Shown: piece after piece, positions 21,033 through 29,917 of the stretch
Layout of the letters: every line of letters starts with the position of its first letter
Position numbering within the stretch: position 1 is the stretch's first letter
NCBI RefSeq assembly: GCF_014646155.1
Contig: NZ_BMMX01000014.1
Coordinates: forward strand, 1-64,000
Direction of reading: 5' to 3'
Source of the DNA: Mangrovihabitans endophyticus
GTDB lineage: Bacteria > Actinomycetota > Actinomycetes > Mycobacteriales > Micromonosporaceae
DNA: 64,000 nucleotides
Translations under genes and position numbers: made by a program
Notes under the pieces: model-generated
What the model saw: the letters and a program-made list of their open reading frames with translations, nothing else
What the model was told of the DNA's origin: nothing
Databases searched by the model: none

Positions 21033-21380
21033 CAATGTCCTCCTGTACACCGACCGCACCCGGCGGCGGACGAGTCCGTCGGGCGCATCCCCCGGTCGGG
21101 GGGAAACGACAACTGGGTCCCACGGACGCGGGACCAGGAGCAGTAGCTGATAACTCGCGTACTGTATCGGCCCAGGTGGCGCCGGTCACACCCGGGCGCG
21201 GCCGTGTCGTGGTGATGTTCGCCGCTATGTTAAGTGCCTGATGTCGGGGTATTTACCGATTTCTCTGGCTTAGCTGGCACCTTTGCGCTCTTCTCGGTGC
21301 CGCTTCTGGTCACCGGTCCGGGCCGCGCTCCGGCGCTGGGCGCAGACGTCCACTCGCCCGCGCCTGTCCCCGTGCCTGTC
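21033..21380. other. Intergenic region before hppA
   Basis: A 348-bp stretch with the hppA promoter region and the downstream side of the bldG pair. A short hairpin (CCCCC/GGGGG, 21089-21103) lies in the hppA leader. No gene is supported. Confidence 0.5.
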
Positions 21381-21821
21381 TCAGCGCCGGGCGACCGGCC
21401 ACACCATCCGGACCTCGGTGCCGGTGCCCTCCTCGACGGGACGCACCTGCAGATCGTCGACGAACCCGGCGAGCAACGCGAAACCCACACCCGTGGTGAG
21501 CGCCTCATCGGTCAGCGACTCGTCCGCCAACTCGTCCGGCGGCAGCTTGGTCAGGCCGACGCTCGCCTCGATCGGGGCATGATCGATCACACGTACGGTG
21601 TACGACTCGGTGTCGGACATCTCCACCGTGACCAGATCTGCCAGGCCGTACTGACGGTGCAGCGCGACCGCGCGCGTGCATGCCTCGCCGATCGCCAGCC
21701 GCACCTCGTCCAGCAGTTCCTCGGCCACCCCGGCCCGCCGGGCTACCGCCACCCCGACCAGCCGCGCGGTGCGCACGTGCACCGGCGCCGGTGAGAAAGA
21801 CAATCGGACCGTCGCCATCAC
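21381..21821 (-). CDS. Anti-sigma factor kinase of the RsbW type (BldG partner)
   Basis: The 146-residue protein carries the HATPase fold of RsbW/SpoIIAB kinases: [12 protein letters not shown] (the N-box with Glu and the helix), VRVIDHAP (G1-like), and [15 protein letters not shown] (G2). The Asn of the N-box is replaced by Thr, so kinase activity may be weak or absent. It starts at GTG 21821 or ATG 21818 and overlaps the stop of the STAS gene, as in the Streptomyces bldG-SCO3548 pair. It should bind a sigma factor or be held by the STAS protein. Confidence 0.85.
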   Translation of the reverse strand: MMATVRLSFSPAPVHVRTARLVGVAVARRAGVAEELLDEVRLAIGEACTRAVALHRQYGLADLVTVEMSDTESYTVRVIDHAPIEASVGLTKLPPDELADESLTDEALTTGVGFALLAGFVDDLQVRPVEEGTGTEVRMVWPVARR

Positions 21822-22192
21822 GCTGCCGGACCGCGGCCGTCACGCTCATCGGACGCGGTGGCGGTGGTGGCCGCCTCTACCGAGGCGTAGATCGGGAACA
21901 CCTGGTCCAGGGCGGTGATCCGGAAAATCTTGAGAAGTGGCTCCTTGGCGCACACCAGCCCGAAGGTGCCGCTCGCGGCGCGCAGCCGCTTGAGCGCGCC
22001 GACAAGCACGCCGAGACCGGTGGAGTCGAGGAACTCGACCCGGCCCAGATCCACCACGACGTTGCGGGCGCCGGCGTCCACCAGCTCCACCAGGCGCTCA
22101 CGAAGCTTCGGAGCGGTGTACACGTCGACCTCGCCGCCGACCTCAAGCACGGTGTGCCCATCGACGGTGCGGGTCGCCAGCGACAGCTCCAT
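21818..22192 (-). CDS. bldG: Anti-sigma factor antagonist, BldG orthologue
   Basis: The 124-residue STAS protein begins [12 protein letters not shown] and has [36 protein letters not shown] and [17 protein letters not shown]. The Ser in FLDSTGLG is the phosphorylation site. These segments agree closely with Streptomyces BldG, which controls development and antibiotic production. Location next to the helicase-Tad block and hppA is the same as in Streptomyces. ATG 22192 is preceded by AAGGAGG. It overlaps the kinase gene. Confidence 0.9.
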   Translation of the reverse strand: MELSLATRTVDGHTVLEVGGEVDVYTAPKLRERLVELVDAGARNVVVDLGRVEFLDSTGLGVLVGALKRLRAASGTFGLVCAKEPLLKIFRITALDQVFPIYASVEAATTATASDERDGRGPAA

Positions 22193-22321
22193 CGTTCCTC
22201 CTTGCCTGTGGGGGCGGGTGATGCCGATCTCCCCAGCGAATCTAACCACCGTCCGGCAATCGGCAATGCGGTGGCACCCACCGTCCTACCCGTTTGAGGT
22301 TCGCCGCATACCGATGCCAGA

Positions 22322-24685
22322 GTGCAGAACGTGACCTCAACGGTGCCGCCCTCCGTCGCCGCTCCCGCCGAGCTGCTGCATCGCCTGCGCCAGCGGGCAC
22401 CGGCGTCCGCGGTGACGCACGTCGAGCGGATGCCACCGCGCGCCGGCGCGACCGCGCCGTGGCCGTCGTGGACACCCGACGCCCTGGTGGACGCCTATGC
22501 ACGGCAAGGCATCGCGGCGCCCTGGGCACACCAGGCGAGCGCCGCCGACCTGGCCCACGACGGGGGACACGTGGTGCTCGCCACCGGAACCGCCTCCGGC
22601 AAGTCGCTGGCATACCAGCTTCCCGCCCTGGCCCGGCTGCTGTCCGATCCGCGCGCCACCGCGCTCTACGTCTCGCCGACCAAGGCGCTGGCCGCCGATC
22701 AGTTGCACGCCGTCACGAGCCTCGGCCTCGACGGCGTCCGCCCGGCCACCTTTGACGGCGACACCGCGACGACGGAACGCGACTGGATCCGCGAACACGC
22801 CCGCTTCGTGCTGACCAACCCGGACATGCTGCACCACGCCCTGCTGCCCGCGCACGGCCGGTGGGCGACCTTCCTGCGCCGCCTGACGTACGTGGTGATC
22901 GACGAATGCCACGCCTACCGCGGCGTCTTCGGGTCGCATGTCGCCCACGTGCTGCGCCGGCTGAGACGTGTCGCGGCGCGCTACGGGTCCACCCCCACGT
23001 TCGTCCTGGCCTCCGCCACCTCGGGGGACCCCGCCGACGCCGCGTCCCGACTGACCGGCCTCCCGGTGGCGGCGGTGACCGAGGACGCCGCGCCGCGCGG
23101 GGGCGTGACATTCGCGCTGTGGGAACCGCCGCTGCTGCCGCTCGATCCGGACAGCGCCGCGGCCGGCGAGGCGGACCTCGCCCCGGTGCGCCGCTCGGCC
23201 CTGCGGGAAACCGCTGACTTGCTCGCCGACGCCGTCGCGGCGGGCACACGCACGCTGGCCTTCGTCCGGTCCCGCCGGGGCGCCGAGGTGGTGGCCGCGA
23301 TGGCACGACGCTCGCTCGACGAAGCGGTACCCGGACTCGGCGGCCGGGTCGCCGCCTACCGGGGCGGATATCTCACCGAGGAACGCCGGGCCATCGAGCG
23401 GGCCCTGCTTTCCGGCGAGCTCAGCGCGCTCGCCTCCACCAACGCGCTGGAGCTCGGCGTCGACCTGACCGGGCTGGACGCGGTGGTGATCTGCGGTTAC
23501 CCGGGTACCCGGGCGTCGCTGTGGCAGCAGGCGGGCCGCGCCGGGCGGGCCGGGCGGGACGCCCTGGCCGTCCTGGTCGCTCGCGACGACCCGCTGGACA
23601 CCTACCTGGTGCATCACCCGGAGGCGGTGTTCGGCCGGCCGGTGGAGGCCACCGTCCTGGACCCGGCCAACCCGTACGTGCTCGGGCCGCAACTGTGCTG
23701 CGCGGCGTCCGAGGCGCCGCTGACCGCGGCGGACATCCGGCTCTTCGGCGGTCCGGTGGCCGAGACGGCCGTCGCCGCCCTGACCGACGCGGGCGCGCTG
23801 CGGCGCAGGCCGTCGGGGTGGTACTGGACCCATCGGGGCCGCCCGGAAGTGGATCTGCGCGGCACCGGAGGCGACCCCGTCTCGGTGGTGGAAGGCGCCA
23901 CCGGCCGGCTGCTCGGCACGGTGGATCCCGCTTCGTCCCACGTCATGGTGCATGCCGGGGCGGTCTATCTGCACCAGGGTGTCAGTTACGTGGTGGACCG
24001 CTTGGATCTGGACGACGCGGTGGCGCTGGTGCACGCGGAGGATCCGGACTGGTCGACCCACGCGCGCGAGGTGACCGACCTGTCGGTGGCCGGCATCCGG
24101 TCGTACGTCGACGCCGGCGGCGTCGGCCTGTTCCTCGGCGACGTGGAGGTGACCAGTCAGGTCGTCTCCTACCAGCGACGCCGCACCGGCTCGGGTGAGG
24201 TGATCGACACCCGGCCGCTCGACCTGCCGCCGCGCGAACTGCGCACGGTGGCCGTCTGGTTCACCGTCTCGCCGCGGGCGCTGAGCGCGGCAGGAGTGCT
24301 GCCGCCGGATATTCCGGGCGCGTTGCACGCCGCCGAACATGCGGCCATCGGCCTGCTGCCGCTGATGGCGACCTGCGACCGATGGGACATCGGCGGCCTG
24401 TCCACCGCGAACCATCCGGACACCGAGGCACCGACGATCTTCGTCTATGACGGTCACCCCGGCGGCGCGGGCTTCGCCGAGCGGGCGTACCGGACCGCAA
24501 GCGCCTGGCTGCGGGCCACACGCGAAGCCATTGCCGCCTGCGTCTGTGACGAGGGGTGCCCCGGCTGCGTCCAGTCACCCAAGTGCGGCAACGGCAACAA
24601 CCCGTTGGACAAGGCCGCAGCGGTCGCGGTCCTCGACGCGGTCCTGGCCCGGCTCGACGGGGACACCGCCGGTTCGACGGCATAG
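22322..24685 (+). CDS. DEAH-box helicase of the helicase/secretion neighbourhood (MrfA/Hrq1-like)
   Basis: The 787-residue protein has helicase motif I ATGTASGKSLAY near 87, DECH near 194 (so a DECH box) and motif VI QQAGRAGRAGRDA. The C-terminal DUF1998-type domain ends in CVCDEGCPGCVQSPKCG at 740-756, a four-Cys metal site as in MrfA and yeast Hrq1. These helicases act in DNA repair, including crosslink damage. It is the helicase that gives the adjacent Tad genes their neighbourhood name. Start is GTG 22322. Its 3' end overlaps the antisense TadE-like gene by 232 bp. Confidence 0.9.
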   Translation: MQNVTSTVPPSVAAPAELLHRLRQRAPASAVTHVERMPPRAGATAPWPSWTPDALVDAYARQGIAAPWAHQASAADLAHDGGHVVLATGTASGKSLAYQLPALARLLSDPRATALYVSPTKALAADQLHAVTSLGLDGVRPATFDGDTATTERDWIREHARFVLTNPDMLHHALLPAHGRWATFLRRLTYVVIDECHAYRGVFGSHVAHVLRRLRRVAARYGSTPTFVLASATSGDPADAASRLTGLPVAAVTEDAAPRGGVTFALWEPPLLPLDPDSAAAGEADLAPVRRSALRETADLLADAVAAGTRTLAFVRSRRGAEVVAAMARRSLDEAVPGLGGRVAAYRGGYLTEERRAIERALLSGELSALASTNALELGVDLTGLDAVVICGYPGTRASLWQQAGRAGRAGRDALAVLVARDDPLDTYLVHHPEAVFGRPVEATVLDPANPYVLGPQLCCAASEAPLTAADIRLFGGPVAETAVAALTDAGALRRRPSGWYWTHRGRPEVDLRGTGGDPVSVVEGATGRLLGTVDPASSHVMVHAGAVYLHQGVSYVVDRLDLDDAVALVHAEDPDWSTHAREVTDLSVAGIRSYVDAGGVGLFLGDVEVTSQVVSYQRRRTGSGEVIDTRPLDLPPRELRTVAVWFTVSPRALSAAGVLPPDIPGALHAAEHAAIGLLPLMATCDRWDIGGLSTANHPDTEAPTIFVYDGHPGGAGFAERAYRTASAWLRATREAIAACVCDEGCPGCVQSPKCGNGNNPLDKAAAVAVLDAVLARLDGDTAGSTA

Positions 24686-25062
24686 ACCGGCCCGGCGCGC
24701 GCGACCGCCCGGGCGACCACCGCACCCTGCAGCGGCGTGCTCCCAGCCGAACCGCCGAGCCGCACCACGACCTCTACCCGCACGGTCACGTCCAGCCCGT
24801 CAAGCGTGCAACCGGTCAGCCGTCCACCGTTGGCAGCGGCGAAGCGGGACGCCTGCGCACACGTCGCGGCCGACCCGTCGAACGCCCGCGCCGCGCCCGC
24901 CAGCGCACCCAGATCGGCGGCCACCTGGGCGCGATGACGGCCGGTGCGGACGGCACCGACGAGACCGGCGGCCAGACCGGCCAGCACGAGCACCAAGCCG
25001 AGCGCGGCCAGCAGAATCGACGCGGCCCCACGGTCGCGCTCCGCAACCCCGCGCCCCTTCAC
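24454..25062 (-). CDS. TadE-like secreted/pilus-associated protein (helicase/secretion neighbourhood)
   Basis: The protein starts GTG 25062, overlapping the upstream TadE stop (GTGA). A short basic start (VKGRGVAERDRGAASILL) precedes a membrane helix, then AQVAADLGALAGAARAF, typical of TadE-like proteins beside the DECH helicase. A Cys pair (CAQASRF, GCTLDG) follows. The frame runs on to 24454, 202 residues, overlapping the helicase gene. Homologues normally end near AGPVYAV, so the last 70 residues are probably an extension from loss of a stop codon. Confidence 0.8.
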   Translation of the reverse strand: MKGRGVAERDRGAASILLAALGLVLVLAGLAAGLVGAVRTGRHRAQVAADLGALAGAARAFDGSAATCAQASRFAAANGGRLTGCTLDGLDVTVRVEVVVRLGGSAGSTPLQGAVVARAVARAGPVYAVEPAVSPSSRARTASRTATAAALSNGLLPLPHLGDWTQPGHPSSQTQAAMASRVARSQALAVRYARSAKPAPPG

Positions 25063-25433
25063 ACCACGATCTCCGGCTCGCGAGCCGCGGTGGCGGCCGA
25101 GGTGACGGTCACCATCGGCAGCCGCGCCCCGAGTACGCGTATCCGCGCGCGGACTTCGACCGTCACGCTGTCCGGACCGGTGGACACGGTGATGTCGGCT
25201 CCGGCCGGGGCGACCCGGGCGGCGGCCGGCGCGGCGGCCTCGCCACGCGCACCGGCCATGGCGCCGTCGCGGGCCGCGTCCAGGCATTGCATCCGCGTGG
25301 CGACCGCCAGCACGGCGGTGAGCCCCACGAGCAGCAACAGCATGAGCGCCGGCAGCCCGGCCGCCAACTCGGCGGTGAACGAACCCTGATCCCGGCCACG
25401 GCCGTGGCGGCCGGACCGCCGGCGCCCGATCAC
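25059..25433 (-). CDS. TadE family minor pilin
   Basis: The 124-residue protein has a basic N-terminus (MIGRRRSGRHGRGRDQG), then SFTAELAAGLPALMLLLLVGL, a prepilin-like segment with the conserved Glu five residues into the hydrophobic helix. A C-terminal domain of strands follows. TadE proteins are pseudopilins of Tad pili processed by a dedicated peptidase, which is not in the window. GTG 25433 overlaps the pilin gene stop by four bases (GTGA), and its own stop overlaps the next gene. Confidence 0.85.
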   Translation of the reverse strand: MIGRRRSGRHGRGRDQGSFTAELAAGLPALMLLLLVGLTAVLAVATRMQCLDAARDGAMAGARGEAAAPAAARVAPAGADITVSTGPDSVTVEVRARIRVLGARLPMVTVTSAATAAREPEIVV

Positions 25434-25615
25434 TTCAGCGCTCGGTCGATCACGGCGGTCAGTGCCGCTTGCACGTGGCCGCTGGTCAGCACCTTCAACA
25501 GGATGCCCGCGAAGGCGACCGCCGCGAGTGTGCCCACGGCGTACTCGGCCGTGTTCATCCCGGCGTCGGACGCCTCGGACCGCAGGCGCGCAAGCCGGGC
25601 GGTCAGTCGATGCAT
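25430..25615 (-). CDS. Flp-type pilin (DUF4244-like)
   Basis: The 61-residue protein has a basic lead, a GMNTAEYAVGTLAAVAFAG stretch in which the Gly-Met/Glu-Tyr resembles the Flp cleavage site and processed N-terminus, and one membrane helix. A short tail ends in Lys. It is the likely major pilin of this Tad locus. ATG 25615 is preceded by GGAGAAG. It overlaps the TadE gene by four bases. Confidence 0.85.
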   Translation of the reverse strand: MHRLTARLARLRSEASDAGMNTAEYAVGTLAAVAFAGILLKVLTSGHVQAALTAVIDRALK

Positions 25616-25640
25616 GGACTTCTCCGATCTGTGAGGGAAT

Positions 25641-26348
25641 TCAGAGCACGTCGCCGAGAACGGCGACCACCACCGGCACCAGGCCGGCGAGCAGGAAGGC
25701 CGGAAGGAAACACAGCCCGAGCGGAAGGACGATGAGAACGCCCGCACGGCGTGCCGCGGCCTCCGCCGCCACGGCACGGTCGCTGCGCAGGTCGTCGGCC
25801 AGCCGGAGAAGCGCGGTGGCCAGCGCGCCGCCGCTTCCGCTGGACCGGACCGCCGCCGCGATGAGCCGGCTCGCGCCGGGCACGTCGGCCAGGTGTGACC
25901 AGGCCTCCGCCGGGTCACCGCCGAGGCGCAGGGAACGCGCGACGCGGGCCAGACGGTCGCCGAGAGGCCCGCCCAGGGCGTCGGCCACCGCCTCGGCAGC
26001 GCTATCCACGGGAGCGCCCGCACGCAGCGCGGACGCGGCCAGATCGGCACACAGCGGCAGATCGGCGACGGCCCGCAGGCGTGCGGCCCGCACGGGTGCC
26101 GGCGTACGCCGCCGGAGGTGCCGGTCAACCCCGTACCCGGCGGCCACGGCGAGCGGCAGCCCCCACCACCGTCCGATCAGGACCACCACGGCGAGACCGG
26201 TCAGGGCGGTGAGCGGCACCCGAAGGTCACGTCGACTCGCCGGTCGGGCGGTCCGGCCGATCCGCCGCAGTGACTTTCCCAGCACCGGCAACCGCAGCAG
26301 CGCCACGGCAAGGGCGCCCGCGCAGCAGAGCCACACCACCGCCGTCAT
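25641..26348 (-). CDS. tadC: TadC-like type II/IV secretion membrane protein (T2SSF)
   Basis: The 235-residue protein has a membrane pair at the N-terminus, a cytosolic T2SSF domain (LPLCADLAASALRAGAPV, GASRLIAAAVRSSGSGGALA) and two C-terminal membrane segments (VLIVLPLGLCFLPAFLLAGL). It would form the inner-membrane platform with TadB for the TadA ATPase. ATG 26348 overlaps the stop of the small ORF before it (ATGA). A 25-bp gap separates it from the pilin gene. Confidence 0.85.
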   Translation of the reverse strand: MTAVVWLCCAGALAVALLRLPVLGKSLRRIGRTARPASRRDLRVPLTALTGLAVVVLIGRWWGLPLAVAAGYGVDRHLRRRTPAPVRAARLRAVADLPLCADLAASALRAGAPVDSAAEAVADALGGPLGDRLARVARSLRLGGDPAEAWSHLADVPGASRLIAAAVRSSGSGGALATALLRLADDLRSDRAVAAEAAARRAGVLIVLPLGLCFLPAFLLAGLVPVVVAVLGDVL

Positions 26349-26578
26349 GCCCCGGACCTGCAATTCTGCGTGGGTACGGCCGAGACCGGCACCGTCTCGG
26401 CGGACGCCTGGTGGGCGCGACCCGGCGGGGCGGGTGCCCCCGGCGCCGGACCGGGGCAGTCGACCGCATCCGCCTCGTGGGCCCACAACATGGCCCGCAC
26501 GCAACAGGTGCGCAACGCCGCGCGCACCGGCCCCCCGGCCGTCGCCATCGCCGCCGCCCCGCAACGCACGGCGGTCAT
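26345..26578 (-). CDS. Small unknown ORF bridging tadB and tadC
   Basis: A 77-residue frame starts with an ATG overlapping the tadB stop (ATGA) and ends in a TGA overlapping the tadC ATG (ATGA), so it fills the gap between the two exactly. About 90% of its third codon positions are G or C, in line with the neighbours. The protein has four Cys, an early Ala/Gly-rich helix (MATAGGPVRAAL) and a Pro-rich tail. I recognise no family. It could be a Tad accessory protein or, less likely, a chance frame. Confidence 0.55.
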   Translation of the reverse strand: MTAVRCGAAAMATAGGPVRAALRTCCVRAMLWAHEADAVDCPGPAPGAPAPPGRAHQASAETVPVSAVPTQNCRSGA

Positions 26579-27297
26579 GGACTCGCCAGCCGACCGGCCC
26601 AGAGAAGGCCGGCGCTCTGCAGCAGCACCGCGGTCGCGGCGCATCCGGCACCCAACGGCGTGTGCAGCAGAACGGCCAGCGGGTCGACGCCGATGCCGTA
26701 TCCCAAGGCGATGCCACCCAGGGGCAGGGCCGCGAGCAGCATCGCGGTCGCCTGCGCACCCGCGGCCTGCGCCGCCGCCGCGGCGGACGCCCGGCCGGCC
26801 GCCCGCGCATCGGCCTCGATCCGGTCGAGGAGATCGGCCGCTGGTGCTCCCGTGCGTTCGGCCAGGCGCCACACCGATGCAGCGAGATCCACCAAGCGGC
26901 GATCACCGGTCATCGCTGTCACGTCGGTCGGCGGCAGACCGGCACGCAGGTCGGCGGTCAGCGCGCTGAGTTCGTCAAGCGTGCGGGTCCGGAGCGCGCC
27001 CGCTTCGCGGCTGGCACGGCGGCGCCGCAGGTGAGCGGCTGCCAGCGTCGCGTAGACGCCCGCCACCAGGGCCGTCACCGGGCCGGCGGCGGTGTAGCCG
27101 AGGAGGGCCCCGGCCACCGCAACGAGAGGCAGGAGCCGTCGGCCGGGCAGCGTCGCGACGCGCTCCGCCGCGGTGCGGGTGGCCGGCACCAGACGGGAAA
27201 CCCAGCGCCGGACGCTGTCCGGACCGAGTCGCACCGACCGTCGCGGCCACGCCACCACGGCCATGCACCCGACCAGGCTGGCGTAGAGCCAGATCAT
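26575..27297 (-). CDS. tadB: TadB-like type II/IV secretion membrane protein (T2SSF)
   Basis: The 240-residue protein has an N-terminal membrane helix, a pair of central membrane segments (LLPLVAVAGALLGYTAAGPV), the T2SSF-type stretch LDELSALTADLRAGL with WRLAERTGAPAADLL, and two more membrane segments at the end. Its ATG overlaps the tadA stop by four bases. It is shorter than classical TadB, as in other actinobacterial copies. Confidence 0.85.
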   Translation of the reverse strand: MIWLYASLVGCMAVVAWPRRSVRLGPDSVRRWVSRLVPATRTAAERVATLPGRRLLPLVAVAGALLGYTAAGPVTALVAGVYATLAAAHLRRRRASREAGALRTRTLDELSALTADLRAGLPPTDVTAMTGDRRLVDLAASVWRLAERTGAPAADLLDRIEADARAAGRASAAAAAQAAGAQATAMLLAALPLGGIALGYGIGVDPLAVLLHTPLGAGCAATAVLLQSAGLLWAGRLASP

Positions 27298-28487
27298 GCC
27301 CGCCTCGCATCCGAACGCGCAGCCAACCATCCGGGAATCGCGACCCCGCGATCGGCCAGCAGCCGGGCGAGTACGCCCGCGGCCGGGCCGGGGCCACGGC
27401 CCCGCTGCCAGGCCGGAACGACGGTGACCTGCCGTTCGGGCCCGGACGGCAGGAACACCCCGATCGACGACAGCACACGGCCGGACGCCGTCCGCCGGAG
27501 GTGCAGGATCACCTGCAGAGCGGCCAGGGCCTGGGCATGCAACGCCGCCCGGGGCATGCCGCCCAGCATGCCCAGCGCCTCCAGACGCGCCGGCACATCG
27601 CCCGGGGCGTTGGCGTGCAACGTCCCGGCACCACCCTCGTGACCCGTGTTCAGTGCGTTCAACATGTCGGCGATTTCCGCGCCGCGACACTCGCCGACCA
27701 CCAACCGGTCCGGCCGCATGCGCAACGCTTGACGTACCAGCTCGGTCAGTCCGACCGCTCCGCGGCCTTCGATGTTGGCGGTGCGAGCCTGCAGCGCGAC
27801 CACATGCGGGTGCGCCGGCTGCAGTTCCGCGGCGTCCTCGACCAGGACGATCCGCTCCGTCGGCGGCACCCGGCCCAGCAACGTACCGAGCATCGTCGTC
27901 TTGCCGCTCCCCGTGCCGCCCGTGACGAGGAAGGCGAGCCGCGCCGCGATGATCGCCTGGAGCACCGCCGCCACCGGTGCCGGCACCAGGTCGACGAGCT
28001 CGAACGGACGATGCCGGAACGTGCGCAGCGACAGGAAGGGACCGCCCACGGCGACCGGTGGTAGCACGGCATGCAGGCGGGTGCCGTCGGGAAGGCGCGC
28101 GTCGGCGTAGGGCTGGCCGTCGTCCAGGCGGCGCCCGCACGCCGACGCCATTCGCTGCGCGAGACGGCGCACGTCCGATTCCTCGCCGAGGGACACCGTC
28201 GCCCGTTGCAGGCCGGCGCCCCGATCCACCCAGACCTGGCGCCCGTTGACGAGCACATCGGTCACCTCGGGATCGGCCAGCAGAGGGGCGAGCGGACCCG
28301 CACCGACGAGTTGGTCGTGCACCTGTCCGGCGAGGCGCAGCACGGTGGTGTCGCCGAGCATCGCGCTCTCCGCCCGGACGGCGGTCACCACCGCAGCCGG
28401 CGTGACCTCCGTCGCCTGCGCGGCGAACTGCCGCCGCACCCGCTCGGTCATCGCGGGGGACGAGCCGCCGTCGCGGACCGCGCTCAT
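27294..28487 (-). CDS. tadA: TadA-like secretion ATPase
   Basis: The 397-residue protein is a VirB11/PulE-type ATPase: Walker A GGTGSGKTTML, the Asp box VLVEDAAEL, Walker B RLVVGECRGAE and His box GHEGGAGTLHANAP. The N-terminal DPEVTDVLVNG is typical of CpaF/TadA. It powers pilus assembly. ATG 28487 is preceded by AAGGGGA. It overlaps tadB by four bases and is separated from ssd by 52 bp. Confidence 0.93.
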   Translation of the reverse strand: MSAVRDGGSSPAMTERVRRQFAAQATEVTPAAVVTAVRAESAMLGDTTVLRLAGQVHDQLVGAGPLAPLLADPEVTDVLVNGRQVWVDRGAGLQRATVSLGEESDVRRLAQRMASACGRRLDDGQPYADARLPDGTRLHAVLPPVAVGGPFLSLRTFRHRPFELVDLVPAPVAAVLQAIIAARLAFLVTGGTGSGKTTMLGTLLGRVPPTERIVLVEDAAELQPAHPHVVALQARTANIEGRGAVGLTELVRQALRMRPDRLVVGECRGAEIADMLNALNTGHEGGAGTLHANAPGDVPARLEALGMLGGMPRAALHAQALAALQVILHLRRTASGRVLSSIGVFLPSGPERQVTVVPAWQRGRGPGPAAGVLARLLADRGVAIPGWLAARSDARRA

Positions 28488-28539
28488 GCCGGGTCCCCTT
28501 GTCGCATGCCCTCCCGGCCCTCGCTGCGCTCGGTGCGGG

Positions 28540-29637
28540 TCATGCGGCCACCTCGCCGCGGGGCGGCGCCATCAGCTCGCCGATGAGGCGCTTGCAGAGC
28601 TCCGCCAGCGGGCCTCGACCGCTGGCGGCCGGCGCTTCACCGCGCTCCAGCGACTCCGGGAGCGAAATCTCCGGCCGCAGGGACCCGGCCAGAGGAAGCC
28701 CGAGGGCGCAGGAGATCTCACGGGCCTTGATCCGGCCCGGCGCCGGGCCCCGCACCACCACCGACAGGTCGGTGCAGTGCACCGCGACGGTCGCCGCGAT
28801 CCGAGACGCCGCGGCGACCGCCCGTAACTCGGCGGGCACCACGAGCAGTGCTCGGTCCGCCGCGCCGAGCGCGATCACCGCGGCGTCGTCCAACTGTCGA
28901 GGCAGATCCGCGATCACCACCTCACGGCCCCGGCGGCCGGCGTCCACGGTCGCCGCCATGGCTTCCGCGGGGATCCGAAGCTCGTCGTCCCGGTCGAAGG
29001 ACAACAGCACGAGATCGCCACGATGCGGAAGCGCGGCCAGCAACGCGGGCGCGTCGACCCGGCCGCCGGCCTCGGTCAGCGCCGCCCACCGCAATCCCTC
29101 GATGTCTTCCCAACCGAGCACCAGGTCGAGACCGCCACCGAGCGGATCCGCGTCGACGAGAAGGGTGCGCCGCCCGGTGGCGACGGCGGTCACCGCCAGC
29201 CCGGTGGCCAGCACGCTGGCACCCGCGCCACCGCGCCCACCGATCACCGCGAGCACCCGCCCCGGGTCGGACTGGACCGGATCCTCGGCGAAGCGCTCGA
29301 CGATCCATGCCTCCGCGGTGGGTAGGACCGCCACGTGCTCGGCGCCGAGCGGCTCGGCGAGCGACCAGACCGCGTCGACGGCACGCTCACCGCCCACGAT
29401 CACCACCCGGGAACGGCGCGGCAGTCGAGCACGCAGGCAGGCCTGCGCCTGATCGGCGCCGATCAGGACGGTCGGCGCACCGATGAACCGCGGCCGTGCC
29501 GCGGCCGGATCCGGTGCCACGTCGACCTCGGCGCCGGCCGCGGCGGCCAGCCGCAGGAGCTCGTCGAGCAGGCCCGGATCCGCGGTGACCACGAGCGGTG
29601 GCCGCGACGGAGGACGGGCGGGGGCTTGTGCGGGCAT
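28540..29637 (-). CDS. ssd: Septum site-determining/CpaE-like ParA-type ATPase (Ssd)
   Basis: The 365-residue protein has an N-terminal receiver-like part and a ParA/MinD-type domain with the deviant P-loop VIGGRGGAGAS and the Asp stretch LLVDADPLGGGLDLVLG. The signature Lys of MinD/ParA P-loops is Arg (GGRGG), as in other actinobacterial CpaE-like proteins. In Mycobacterium the orthologue Ssd (Rv3660c) affects septum formation; in Tad loci CpaE helps place the pilus. The start ATG 29637 follows GGAGA. It heads the Tad operon. Confidence 0.87.
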   Translation of the reverse strand: MPAQAPARPPSRPPLVVTADPGLLDELLRLAAAAGAEVDVAPDPAAARPRFIGAPTVLIGADQAQACLRARLPRRSRVVIVGGERAVDAVWSLAEPLGAEHVAVLPTAEAWIVERFAEDPVQSDPGRVLAVIGGRGGAGASVLATGLAVTAVATGRRTLLVDADPLGGGLDLVLGWEDIEGLRWAALTEAGGRVDAPALLAALPHRGDLVLLSFDRDDELRIPAEAMAATVDAGRRGREVVIADLPRQLDDAAVIALGAADRALLVVPAELRAVAAASRIAATVAVHCTDLSVVVRGPAPGRIKAREISCALGLPLAGSLRPEISLPESLERGEAPAASGRGPLAELCKRLIGELMAPPRGEVAA

Positions 29638-29917
29638 CTTGTCTCCAGCTCAGGCGAAGGGGAACGGCCCGAGCACCGTCGCGGAGCCGAAGACATCGCG
29701 ACAAGGCGTACCCACGCGCCTGTGGACGGCGGATCGGCCCTGTGGAAGGGCCTCCGTCCGGGCGGTGGATCTGCTACGCCGCGGTTCGTTGGCCCGCGCT
29801 GTCTGCCTCCCCTGCCATCGGGCTCACGCGATGCGCAAGGGCGGGAAACCGACTGCGGAAGGGCGGGATGGCGCGGCGTTGGGTATCTTGTTGCCAGCGC
29901 GACGTGATGGAGTTGGC

